Shown here in pieces: positions 27,001 through 33,835 of a stretch of 45,644 bases of DNA (positions are counted from its first letter, which is position 1; each line of letters opens with the position of its first letter). The stretch is from Novosphingobium panipatense (GTDB lineage Bacteria > Pseudomonadota > Alphaproteobacteria > Sphingomonadales > Sphingomonadaceae), in the NCBI RefSeq assembly GCF_002149965.1, contig NZ_MSQB01000005.1:201040-246683 (forward strand), given 5' to 3'. Both the position numbers and the translations under genes were made by a program. The notes beneath the pieces were generated by a model, which saw only the letters and a list, made by a program, of their open reading frames with translations, did not search any database and was not told the origin of the DNA.

Positions 27001-27481
27001 CGACGAACCAGCTGAGCTGTTCCATCGTCATGTCGTCGGCACTAACCGCGTAATAGGCCAGATTATCGCCGTTGGCCTCGATCTTGGTGACCATCGGTTC
27101 GAGAATGCCGTCGGGCAACTGCCCGCGCACCTGGTCCACCGCGTTCTTGATCTTGTTGGTCGCGACGTCGGGATCGGTGCCCACCGTGAAGAAGACCAGC
27201 GTGGTCGAAGTGCCTTCGGAGGCGGTGGACTGGATTTCCTCGATCCCCGGCACGGAGCGGACCGCGCCTTCGATGATCTGGGTTATCTGCGTCTCGATCT
27301 CGGTCGGGGCGGCGCCTGGCTGGGAGATCATGACGTGGACGCCGGGAAACTCGACGTCGGGCATGTTGTTCACGTCCATGCGCATGAACGAGACGACGCC
27401 GGCGATCATGACGCCGATGAAGAAGACGATCGGGATGATCGGGTTGCGGATCGACCAGGCCGAGATGTTGCGGAGGCTCAT
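24041..27481 (-). CDS. RND efflux permease (HAE-type) with extra membrane insert
   Basis: Inner-membrane proton-driven exporter of the resistance-nodulation-division superfamily, 1146 residues, about 100 longer than AcrB. The start [16 protein letters not shown], proton-relay pair DD in [16 protein letters not shown] (about 398-412) and K in [16 protein letters not shown] are all present, as are porter domains with the G-rich loop [18 protein letters not shown]. Between TM6 and TM7 it carries two additional hydrophobic stretches at about 535-562 ([16 protein letters not shown]...) and 574-600 ([18 protein letters not shown]), absent from classic permeases. Its adaptor is encoded 14 bases upstream. 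No outer-membrane factor is present. Substrate unknown. Confidence 0.92.
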   Translation of the reverse strand: MSLRNISAWSIRNPIIPIVFFIGVMIAGVVSFMRMDVNNMPDVEFPGVHVMISQPGAAPTEIETQITQIIEGAVRSVPGIEEIQSTASEGTSTTLVFFTVGTDPDVATNKIKNAVDQVRGQLPDGILEPMVTKIEANGDNLAYYAVSADDMTMEQLSWFVDDTISKTLLSIEGLSSVERNGGVDREIRVVVDPERLIALGLTANDINAVLRQVNTDAAGGQAEIAGSRQSVRVLGNAQDAYQLSQTRINVGGGRQVKLSDIAKVYDGYSEQTRIAKLRGREVVTFGFTRALGASDVAVYDGAEKALEKIRKENPNIHITRLFSDVDYTKGQYTSSMEALVEGAVLAIVIVYLFLRDWRATMISAIAIPLSAIPTFWFMDLLGFTLNFLSLLALSLVAGVLVDDAIVEIENIVRHMRMGKSAYQASIDAADEIGLAVVATTFSIVAVFLPVGLMPGIPGQFFKAFGLTVVAAVLMSLAVARLITPMVAAYFLKAHGHAEHGGGKAMDFYLRILAWTLDSREAHRLKARLVKAPSRWWYYLVATIAVLVILGVSFGAAALLFTGVKAVLTQIGLDRAALVLAAVVAPLAIPAVIFLLGAILKTVLGALGRFGDWYRYFSDRVAARMRDHRFYAFCSGIYALVLTFALLAGLPSQFQPNTNNDTSTVNLEMVPGTTIEQTAAVAGKVTRLLEAQPEVQHILAASREGKGSLYIALKPADQRKATSIEFERRMAPQLQDIPDARVTFATQSGGFGSGRDISVMLSGSDSKLLYKTAQTLADQMRTIPGVIAPRIAADLQRPELVIVPRLDLAAQLGVTTAALSQTIRIATLGEIDQNAAKFSLSDRQVPIRVILARASRRDFSTIENLPVTTASGGSVPLKRVAEIRFGAGPTQIQRYNQSRRIFVGADLGEGQVKGPIMEQIQKLPIMTNLPTGVSNAPVGEDKWQAEMVNSFVIAVISGIFLVFAVLVLLYRRFVSPLVNMASLLLAPLGGLLALVIVGQPISMPVYIGILMLLGIVAKNSILLIDFAIEEMEKGVDKLTAIMDAGHKRAQPIIMTTVAMTAGMVPTAISLSGDAAWRAPMGITVIGGLLLSTMLTLVIVPAAFSLADGFEKRLGPWLRRKLLTFEPHHAHGDSVTEPVAVPQPIAAE

Positions 27482-27495
27482 GGCGTTCTATCCGC

Positions 27496-28740
27496 TCAAT
27501 TGGTCGCTTTGGTCAGGCGCGGCTTGACCTTGTCGCCTTCGTTGAGGAAGCCGCCGGCCCGCAGCACGACCTTTTCGCTGCCGTCCAGCCCGGACTTGAC
27601 GGTGATGCCGCGGGCCGTGACCAGCCCGGTCTGCACCGGGCGGCGATGCACCACGTTCTTGGCGTCCACCACGTAGACGAAAGAGCCCTTGTCGTCGTTC
27701 TGGATGGCTGATTCCGGCAGGACCGGGGCAACCGTCTGGCCGCCGTTGATGACGGCGCTGGCAAAGCCGCCGGGGCGCAGCGCGGTGTTGTAGGCAAGGG
27801 CGATGCGGGCCACGCCCTGGCGGTTGGTGGCGTCGATCACCGGCGCGACCTGCCAGACCTGGCCGGTGAAGCTTTCGTTGCTGCCCGTGGGCGTCACGCG
27901 GGCCGGGACGCCGACATGCATGCGGGCGAGATCGTCTTCGCTGAGCTGGGCGAGCAGTTCCATCTCGCCGCCCTTGGCAAGGCGGAACAGCACGGCGCTG
28001 CCGCCGCCGACCACCTGGCCCAGCTCGACATTGCGTTCGAGCACGAGACCGGAAGCGGGGGCGACGATGTTGAGGCGGGCGGTCTGGGCATCGAGCTGGC
28101 CCAGCGTGGCGCGCGCGACCTTGACCTGGGCCACGGCGGAATCGCGCGTGGCGGTGAGGCGGTCGACGTCGGCCGCGGAGATGAAGCCGCGATCGACCAG
28201 CTTGAGCGCGCGGTCGAGATTGGCCTGGGCAAGGCGGGCATCGGCCTGGGCGACGGCGATCTGGGCCGACTGGCCGGCCTGCTGCTGCGACTGGACCGAG
28301 CGGTCGATCACGGCGAGGACCTGGCCCTGCGACACCCAGTCGCCCGCTTCGACGAGCACGGCGCGGACCTGGCCGCCTTCGCCGACCGAACCGATCGGCA
28401 TCGGGCGGCGGGCCGCCAACGATCCGGTGGCGGTGATTTCGCCTTCGACCGAGGCGCGGCCGGGGACGACCACGGTAACGGCAGGCATCTGGACGTCGGT
28501 TGCGCCGGGCTGCCTGGCTTCTCCGCCGCCGCGCACGGCGAACCAGATACCGGTGGCCAGCAGCACCGCCGCGACGATCGCGATCAGCCACCAGCGGCGC
28601 GAGGTGCCGCTTGGCTCGCCCTCATCGTGCAGCGTGTCGTCGCCGAGCGGATAGCCGCCCGCACCCGTACCGCCCAAGGTCTTGCCCGTGGCCGCCAACC
28701 CCTCGTTCTCCGTCACGTCGATCCTGCTGTCGTAATTCAT
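27496..28740 (-). CDS. RND periplasmic adaptor (membrane fusion protein)
   Basis: Periplasmic adaptor of 414 residues linking the RND permease to an outer-membrane channel. N-terminal cytoplasmic part about 1-46 (unusually long and acidic), one TM helix (WWLIAIVAAVLLATGIWFAV, about 49-68), then barrel-sandwich/lipoyl halves (VRAVLVEAGDWVSQGQVLAVID and IVAPASGLVLERNVELGQVV), a coiled-coil hairpin between them and a C-terminal beta-barrel/membrane-proximal domain (DGSEKVVLRAGGFLNEGDKVKPRL). Start at the ATG at 28740; upstream codons do not look like the family. It has a TM anchor rather than the more common lipid anchor. Same transcript as the permease. Confidence 0.9.
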   Translation of the reverse strand: MNYDSRIDVTENEGLAATGKTLGGTGAGGYPLGDDTLHDEGEPSGTSRRWWLIAIVAAVLLATGIWFAVRGGGEARQPGATDVQMPAVTVVVPGRASVEGEITATGSLAARRPMPIGSVGEGGQVRAVLVEAGDWVSQGQVLAVIDRSVQSQQQAGQSAQIAVAQADARLAQANLDRALKLVDRGFISAADVDRLTATRDSAVAQVKVARATLGQLDAQTARLNIVAPASGLVLERNVELGQVVGGGSAVLFRLAKGGEMELLAQLSEDDLARMHVGVPARVTPTGSNESFTGQVWQVAPVIDATNRQGVARIALAYNTALRPGGFASAVINGGQTVAPVLPESAIQNDDKGSFVYVVDAKNVVHRRPVQTGLVTARGITVKSGLDGSEKVVLRAGGFLNEGDKVKPRLTKATN

Positions 28741-29104
28741 CGTGTCACCGCAAAAACTGCGATTGCCCCCAATCCCGAATGCCTGGCCGGAGGCCCGATC
28801 TTCCGCGATGTTGCGAAAGCCGCGCGAAATCGCCGGAAGGCACGATCTGCCGTCGGAGCGCGGACACGCGGGTCCACGCCGCTGCGACGGCCAATTTCCT
28901 GCGAAAGGACATATACCTGCGGTGGACGGGTGGCAATCGACAGTCGTTCTTCCGCCGACCCGGATCGACCAGCGTCGATGAAAGTAACGGTAATGGGGTG
29001 CGCGACTTATCTGGCGGGAATTGCTTGGAGATATACAGAAAACGGCGACGAACCCAGGTTCGCCGCCGTTTCGGGGTCCTTGAGGGACCAAATAGGCAGT
29101 ACGC
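28741..29104. other. 364-base gap between adaptor gene and sciP
   Basis: The gap contains the promoter region of the leftward efflux operon and, at its right end, the sciP terminator (29040-29071) and a second small hairpin GGTCC-TTGAG-GGACC at about 29076-29090. No reading frame here looks coding, and no clear operator or promoter could be picked out. Confidence 0.5.
29037..29071 (-). terminator. Intrinsic terminator of sciP
   Basis: Arms 29040-29054 and 29057-29071 pair with one A-C mismatch (AAACGGCG/CGCCGTTT plus CGAACC/GGTTCG). On the minus strand the stem is followed by TTTTCTGTATAT, so it terminates the leftward sciP transcript. Confidence 0.75.
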
Positions 29105-29410
29105 TCAATACTTCTGCTGACGCTCGTAGAGATCGCGGTAGTGCTGAATCCGCGTGACGCGCAGGCCTTGCATGCCGGAGCGGTCCACGGCGCGCTGCCA
29201 GGACGCGAATTCCTCGAGCGTGAGCTGGTAGCGTTCGCAAACCTCGTCGATCGTCAGCAGCCCGCCGTTGACCGCCGCCACCACTTCCGCCTTGCGGCGC
29301 ACGACCCAGCGAGAGGTGTTCGCCGGGGGAAGCGATTCAAGCGTCAACGGTTCGCCGAGCGGCCCGATTACCTGGGCAGGACGGATTTTCTGGTTCTCGA
29401 TCATCATCAC
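29105..29410 (-). CDS. sciP: SciP-like CtrA inhibitor (DUF1153 family)
   Basis: Small HTH protein of 101 residues matching SciP, the Caulobacter cell-cycle factor that binds CtrA and blocks transcription of CtrA-activated genes. Recognisable blocks are VIGPLGEPLTLESLPP (13-28), RWVVRRKAEVVAAVNGGLLTIDEVCERY (33-60, in parts RWVVRRKAEVVAAV and GGLLTIDEVCERY) and LTLEEFASWQRAVDRSGMQGLRVTRIQHYR at the end. Three ATGs stand in a row at the start (29410, 29407, 29404). The first overlaps the stop of a small upstream frame (ATGA), suggesting coupling. Expected control is by CtrA; TTAAC half-sites lie upstream. It ends at a good terminator. Confidence 0.9.
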   Translation of the reverse strand: MMMIENQKIRPAQVIGPLGEPLTLESLPPANTSRWVVRRKAEVVAAVNGGLLTIDEVCERYQLTLEEFASWQRAVDRSGMQGLRVTRIQHYRDLYERQQKY

Positions 29411-29751
29411 CCTCGTACGCCGGTGCTTGGATTGCCGGCGACGGAAAGGACATTGGCCTGCGCTGGCTTGCGATTGCCTGAAGCATTTGGGTTAACAGTT
29501 ATTGAGACTGACGCATACGTATGAATCACATTGGCTGCCGGACCGGCGAAGCTGCCGAAGCGGTGGAGACGGGTCGAAACCGTCGTATCGACGGCGACAT
29601 CGTCGAGCAGCGTGCGCAGATCGTGCGCGGCGAAAAGCCTCGAACGCAAGGAAAACCAGTCGATTGGACGATCGGCCGCGATGAACGCCTCGCTGCCGCG
29701 ACCCGGCGCATGCCCTGCCGTGCAGGTTTCATGATCGTGAGCGATGTTCAT
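29407..29751 (-). CDS. Small hypothetical protein coupled to sciP
   Basis: A 114-residue frame directly upstream of sciP, sharing the ATGA overlap. The first 75 residues (MNIAHDHETC..., DWFSLRSRLFAAHDLRTLL, TRLHRFGSFAGPAANV) look coding: normal amino-acid mix and G/C-ending codons. The last 40 residues use rarer codons (TCA, ATA, CCA) and look less coding. An in-frame ATG at 29760 is an alternative start; GGGCGG lies just before 29751. I do not recognise a family. It could be a real conserved partner of sciP, a gene decayed at its 3' end, or the sciP leader. Moderate confidence only. Confidence 0.5.
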   Translation of the reverse strand: MNIAHDHETCTAGHAPGRGSEAFIAADRPIDWFSLRSRLFAAHDLRTLLDDVAVDTTVSTRLHRFGSFAGPAANVIHTYASVSITVNPNASGNRKPAQANVLSVAGNPSTGVRG

Positions 29752-29809
29752 ACCGCCCATCTGTAGCGCGGCTTGGTCAAGGGAATGTAAAGGCCGCGCT
29801 TACTCTTTT

Positions 29810-29848
29810 TTAATCATTGTTAACGCGGCTTCGCGATGCTCCTTAACC
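29810..29848. promoter_or_regulatory. CtrA-like TTAAC half-sites between sciP unit and mnmA
   Basis: TTAA-N6-TTAAC at 29810-29824 and TTAACC at 29843-29848, in an AT-rich patch of an otherwise GC-rich divergent region; another TTAAC is at 29492. The canonical CtrA box is TTAA-N7-TTAA, so the spacing is one base short. CtrA control of sciP is known in Caulobacter; here it is inferred. Confidence 0.35.
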
Positions 29849-29951
29849 GTGACGGCGCGGGCAGGGCAGGGCAGGGCAAACCGGGGCGCAAAGCGCGGCA
29901 CGTGCGGTTGAAAGGTAGGAATTCGCCGCATTCGGCTGTATGGGGCGGCGC

Positions 29952-31124
29952 ATGACCGCCCTTTCCGATCTTGAAGGACTGGTGGCCGGCCTCGACCCCG
30001 CCACGCTGTTCCAACTGCCTGCGCCGCTTTCGGCGCGCCGCATCGTCGTTGCCATGTCCGGCGGCGTCGACAGCTCGGTCGTCGCCGCGCTGGCTGCCGC
30101 GACCGGTGCCGAGACCATCGGCGTCACGCTCCAGCTCTACGACTACGGCGCCGCGACCGGCCGCAAGGGTGCCTGCTGCGCGGGCGACGACATTCGCGAC
30201 GCGCGCGCCGTGGCCGACCGTCTGGGCATAGCCCACTACGTCTTCGACCATGAGAGCGCCTTTCGCGAGGAAGTGGTCGAGCGCTTCGCGGACGACTACA
30301 TGGCGGGCCGCACCCCGATCCCCTGCATCCGCTGCAATATGGGACCCAAGTTCACCGACCTGCTGACGATGGCGCGCGACCTTGGCGCGGACTGCCTCGC
30401 CACCGGCCATTACGTGCGCCGCGTGGAAGGACCGGCCGGTTCGGAGCTGCACCGCGCCTTCGATCCCGCGCGCGACCAGAGCTATTTCCTCTACGGCACG
30501 ACCGAGGCCCAGCTCGATTTCCTGCGCTTCCCGCTCGGCGGACTGCCCAAGAGCGAGACCCGCCGCCTGGCCGAAGCGGCCGGACTGCGCGTGGCGGACA
30601 AGCCGGACAGCCAGGACATCTGCTTCGTGCCCGATGGCGACTACGCCAAGATCGTGCGCGCGGTGCGCCCGGAAGGCGAGGCGCCCGGAGAGATCGTCCA
30701 CGCCCTGACCGGCGAGGTACTGGGCACCCACCGCGGCATCATCCACTATACCGTGGGCCAGCGCCGCGGCCTGGAGATCGGCGGCCAGCCCGAGCCGCTC
30801 TACGTCGTGCGTATCGATGCGCCCGGGCGCCGGGTCATGGTCGGCCCGCGCAGCCTGCTCGGCGTTGCCGCTGCCCGGGTGACCGAAACCAACCGGATCG
30901 GCCCGCTGCCCGATGCTCCGCTGACGGCCAAGGTCCGGTCGTTGGCCAAACCGGTGCCGATCACGCTCGAAGGACCCTTCGGCGGCGGCGCGGAAACGAC
31001 GATCCGTTTCGCGAATCCCGAATATGGCGTGGCGCCGGGCCAGGCGGCGGTGATCTATGCGGGAGACCGCGTGGTCGGCGGCGGCTGGATCGAAGGCACC
31101 GAGGCGGCGATTCCGCTGGATTGA
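29952..31124 (+). CDS. mnmA: tRNA-specific 2-thiouridylase MnmA
   Basis: PP-loop ATPase that puts sulfur on U34 of Lys, Glu and Gln tRNAs, cytosolic. The PP-loop SGGVDSS lies about 35 residues in, followed by [21 protein letters not shown], the cysteine motif [39 protein letters not shown] (catalytic region) and [21 protein letters not shown]-terminal beta-barrel follows. Length about 390 residues, normal. The start is uncertain: ATG at 29940 adds four residues; neither has an ideal RBS, though AAGGTAGGA lies at 29910-29918. It faces a short leftward gene 22 bases after its end. Confidence 0.93.
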   Translation: MTALSDLEGLVAGLDPATLFQLPAPLSARRIVVAMSGGVDSSVVAALAAATGAETIGVTLQLYDYGAATGRKGACCAGDDIRDARAVADRLGIAHYVFDHESAFREEVVERFADDYMAGRTPIPCIRCNMGPKFTDLLTMARDLGADCLATGHYVRRVEGPAGSELHRAFDPARDQSYFLYGTTEAQLDFLRFPLGGLPKSETRRLAEAAGLRVADKPDSQDICFVPDGDYAKIVRAVRPEGEAPGEIVHALTGEVLGTHRGIIHYTVGQRRGLEIGGQPEPLYVVRIDAPGRRVMVGPRSLLGVAAARVTETNRIGPLPDAPLTAKVRSLAKPVPITLEGPFGGGAETTIRFANPEYGVAPGQAAVIYAGDRVVGGGWIEGTEAAIPLD

Positions 31125-31146
31125 GGGTGAGGGAACGCCCCGCCCC

Positions 31147-31560
31147 TTACTCCGCCCAGGGCTCCAGCTGGCAACCGCGATCGGCGGCGAACGTGGCGGT
31201 CTGGCGGGCCAGCAGGGGCACGCTGGCCTTGACCGTGCGGGCATCGGCATCTTCGGACAGCATCATGAAGCTGGCGGTGCGGCCCAGCCCGGCGACGGCG
31301 ATCCGGCCCTTGCAGCTTCCTAGCGCCTGCCCGGAAACGAAGCGGCAGGCGCAGGCGACCCGCGCGCCGTAGGAGGTGCTCACCAGCGCTTCCTCGCGCA
31401 GGCCGCGCCATGACCAAGCCAGCAGCAGCACCGCTGCCAACAAGGCGAGCAGCACCAGGTTGCGCAGCCAGCGCGAAGGCTGGCGGCTTCGCTCTGCGCC
31501 GCCGGGAATGCCGGGTGGCGGCGGGCTGTCCCCGGTCCTGTATGTCGTGCCTGTTGCCAT
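31147..31560 (-). CDS. Hypothetical single-pass membrane protein
   Basis: Unrecognised protein of 137 residues. The N-terminal 28 residues are Pro/Gly/Ser-rich and cytoplasmic, and one TM helix spans about 33-50 (LVLLALLAAVLLLAWSW). The C-terminal 85 residues should face the periplasm and contain four cysteines (ACACRF, GSCKG, RGCQL), so disulfides are likely. It is divergent from the beta-lactamase-fold lipoprotein gene with only 32 bases between the starts, so the two may share a control region. Residue composition looks coding. No function assigned. Confidence 0.75.
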   Translation of the reverse strand: MATGTTYRTGDSPPPPGIPGGAERSRQPSRWLRNLVLLALLAAVLLLAWSWRGLREEALVSTSYGARVACACRFVSGQALGSCKGRIAVAGLGRTASFMMLSEDADARTVKASVPLLARQTATFAADRGCQLEPWAE

Positions 31561-31592
31561 ATTCCCGCGCCTCGCACATCACACCGCGCGTC

Positions 31593-32777
31593 ATGCCGGT
31601 GCGCCGCCCCCCCCTTATCCTCGCCCTTTCGCTCGTGCCAGTCCTGGCGCTGGCGGGCCTCGCCGGCTGTGGACAGGACGCGCAGCAGGGACCGCCGCCG
31701 CCAAGCGCCGAATCGCAGGCCGCCATCAAGGATGACGGCGGCGCCCCGCGTGCCGCTTTCGGCCGCGCCATCGACGGGCTGTTCGCAGAGGACGTTGGCC
31801 GGACCGAGGCGCTTGTGGTGATGAAGCGCGGCGCGGTCATCGCCGAGCGCTACGGCGAAGGCGTGCGTGCAGAGACGCGGCTGCACGGCTGGGGCATGGG
31901 GCAGTGCGTCACGGCGTTGATGGTCGGGCAGCTCGTCAGCGACGGGCGGCTGAGGCTGGCCGAATCGGCGCCGATCCCGGCGTGGCAGCGCCCCGGCGAT
32001 CCGCGCGGCGAGATCACACTCAAGCAGCTCCTGCAGATGCGCTCGGGCCTACGCCATTCGGAAACGCAGACTTCGGCCAATGGCGGAAGCGCTGCCGGCG
32101 AAGCGGCGCAGCAGTCCGACCGCATGCGCATGCTCTATCTCGACGGGCGCGACGACATGGCGGCTTATGCCGAGGCGCAGCCGCTGGAGGCGCCTGCCGG
32201 TGCGCGATTCGTGAACAGCGCGGCCACGCCGGTGATTCTCTCGGACCTTGCCGCGCGGGTGCTGTCGCCCGACGCCCATCCCGATCGTCGCCGCAAGGCG
32301 GTGGGCGACTACTTGCGCAACCGCGTCTTCGCGCCGCTCGGCATGGATTCGGCGATGGCCGGGTTCGACCGTTCGGGCACGATGATCGGATCGGCCATGA
32401 TCCACGCCTCGGCGCGCGACTGGGCGAAGCTGGGCGAATTCCTGCGCCATACCGGCTCGATCCAGGGCGCGCAGATCCTGCCGCGCCGCTGGGTGCAGTT
32501 CATGCTGGAATCCTCGCCGCGCAATCCCGGCTACGGGGCGGGCGTGTGGCTCAACCGAACCAAGGCCAAACCCGGCGCGGGCGGGGAGGATGTGCTGTTT
32601 CCCGGCATGGCGCCGGGCAATGTCTTCGCCTGCGTGGGCGAGCAGGGCCAGTACGTGATCGGCTCGCCCGACCAGCTCCTGACCGTCGTGCGGCTGGGCG
32701 AGAGCGATCCCGTGCAGGAGCGCGTGGTTCACGATAGGCTGGGCAAGCTTCTGGCGATGTTCCCGGGCGGGATCTGA
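31593..32777 (+). CDS. Beta-lactamase-fold lipoprotein lacking catalytic residues
   Basis: Member of the class C beta-lactamase/serine hydrolase fold, 394 residues, exported as a lipoprotein (ALAGLAGC, lipidated C26 or so). The fold is clear: DGRLRLAESAPIPAWQRPGDPRGEITLKQLLQMRSGL, LGMDSAMAGFDRSG, GSAMIHASARDWAKLGEFL, GEQGQYVIGSPDQLLTVVRLG (each given in part). But the active-site helix, normally GWSMxKSVT, reads GWGMGQCVT: catalytic Ser is Gly and Lys is Gln. The usual Y-S/Y-N tyrosine position reads FVNSAAT. So it is predicted inactive as a hydrolase and may bind peptidoglycan or another ligand. The start at 31593 gives the correct signal peptide. Confidence 0.85.
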   Translation: MPVRRPPLILALSLVPVLALAGLAGCGQDAQQGPPPPSAESQAAIKDDGGAPRAAFGRAIDGLFAEDVGRTEALVVMKRGAVIAERYGEGVRAETRLHGWGMGQCVTALMVGQLVSDGRLRLAESAPIPAWQRPGDPRGEITLKQLLQMRSGLRHSETQTSANGGSAAGEAAQQSDRMRMLYLDGRDDMAAYAEAQPLEAPAGARFVNSAATPVILSDLAARVLSPDAHPDRRRKAVGDYLRNRVFAPLGMDSAMAGFDRSGTMIGSAMIHASARDWAKLGEFLRHTGSIQGAQILPRRWVQFMLESSPRNPGYGAGVWLNRTKAKPGAGGEDVLFPGMAPGNVFACVGEQGQYVIGSPDQLLTVVRLGESDPVQERVVHDRLGKLLAMFPGGI

Positions 32778-32792
32778 AGAGGGCACCTGCCG

Positions 32793-32840
32793 CAACGAAA
32801 AGGGCCGGAAGCGATGCTGCGCTTCCGGCCCTTTTCGTTG
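32793..32840. terminator. Perfect bidirectional terminator
   Basis: 21-base perfect arms at 32793-32813 and 32820-32840 with loop ATGCTG; CTTTTCG on one side and CTTTTCG on the other by symmetry. Sits between convergent genes ending at 32777 and 32857. Confidence 0.85.
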
Positions 32841-32856
32841 GCGATGGTAAGGCGGT

Positions 32857-33273
32857 TCAGCCTTCGATCGTGGTCTGTGCGTCGCGGCCGTCGCCTTCCG
32901 GGGCGGCCAGGATCGCGCGGGTGACCTGACCCTTGGCGACAGTGTAAGTGCCAGGATCGCCCACGGTGGAGCGAATCGCCGGATCCGACGGACCGGCCAT
33001 GCTCAGGGTCGACTTCTCGATGTCGCTGCGGGCCTGCGGGCCGCCGAACAGCGCGTCGAGCGCCTGCTGCTGGACATTGTCGTCCGAGGGGCGAGGCTGG
33101 CCCTGCTTCGGCGGGGCGAGGGTGAAATCGGGCGGCACCACCAGCGGCGACTGGCGCTGCACGGCGAATTCGTCGGGACGGTTGTGGTCCAGCAGGCCGG
33201 TGCTTCCGCAGCCGGACACGAGCACCGCACCGGCGGCGACGAGAATCAGGGCTCCGGTCTTCTTCATGGGCAT
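32857..33273 (-). CDS. DUF3035 family lipoprotein
   Basis: Small outer-envelope lipoprotein, 138 residues from the ATG at 33273 (33267 is nearly as good; GGAG lies about 12 bases upstream). The signal peptide ends AVLVSGC with the lipidated cysteine. The following GSTGLLDHNRPDEFAV and SPLVVPPDFTLAPP are the DUF3035 hallmarks; the C terminus is not structured by eye. Function unknown. It directly follows lspA (4-base gap), whose product removes lipoprotein signal peptides, and this order is common in alphaproteobacteria. Confidence 0.86.
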   Translation of the reverse strand: MPMKKTGALILVAAGAVLVSGCGSTGLLDHNRPDEFAVQRQSPLVVPPDFTLAPPKQGQPRPSDDNVQQQALDALFGGPQARSDIEKSTLSMAGPSDPAIRSTVGDPGTYTVAKGQVTRAILAAPEGDGRDAQTTIEG

Positions 33274-33277
33274 CAAC

Positions 33278-33835
33278 TCAAATCTCCGGGGCGGCGTCGG
33301 GCGCCTTGTCATGTCCGCCATTCGTTTCGGGCTTGTCGCGCGAAAGCAATGAGCGGGCAAGGATAATCAGGACGCCGACCGTGATGGCGACGTCGGCAAT
33401 GTTGAAAATGAGGAACGGACGCCATTCGCCGAAGTGAAGGTCGGCATAGTCGATCACGAAACCCATGGTGAAACGATCGCGGATATTGCCCAGCGCGCCG
33501 CCCAGCACCATGGCCAGGGCGGCGATCTCGCCGAGCTTGCGCTCGCGCAGCATCCAGATGAAGACGAACAGCGCGATCAGGCCGGTCATCGCCACCAGCG
33601 CCCAGCGGCCTTCGGGCGAATCCGCCGTGAACAGGCCCAGCGAGACGCCGAGGTTCTTGGTCCAGCGCAAGTCGAAGAAGGGGGCGATCTCGATTACCCC
33701 CACGTCCCGCAGCTTGAGTCCCGAGACGACCCAGGCCTTGAACCCCTGGTCGATCACGAAGACGACCGCGGCGATCAGCAAGCCGATCAGGCGTTTGCGG
33801 GCGACCGACATCCCGGCCGACATCCCGCCGGTCAC
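33278..33835 (-). CDS. lspA: Lipoprotein signal peptidase (signal peptidase II)
   Basis: Inner-membrane aspartyl peptidase that cleaves prolipoprotein signal peptides after lipidation. 185 residues, four TM helices. Catalytic aspartates are in GGALGNIRDRF (about 112-122) and FNIADVAITVG (about 145-155). WTKNLGVSLGLF is the family's N-x-G motif, and DYADLHFGEW is also normal. GTG at 33835 overlaps the ileS stop (GTGA), with ATGs at 33823 and 33811 as alternatives. The C-terminal 25 residues are a charged cytoplasmic tail. Coupled to ileS, the classic pairing. Confidence 0.93.
   Translation of the reverse strand: MTGGMSAGMSVARKRLIGLLIAAVVFVIDQGFKAWVVSGLKLRDVGVIEIAPFFDLRWTKNLGVSLGLFTADSPEGRWALVAMTGLIALFVFIWMLRERKLGEIAALAMVLGGALGNIRDRFTMGFVIDYADLHFGEWRPFLIFNIADVAITVGVLIILARSLLSRDKPETNGGHDKAPDAAPEI

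Noticed and set aside
24095..27676. A 1193-codon open frame on the plus strand across the RND genes
   Set aside because: It is the antisense shadow of a GC-rich gene: its product is dominated by Arg, Asp, His and Gly with no fold-like pattern, while the minus strand encodes a complete RND permease.
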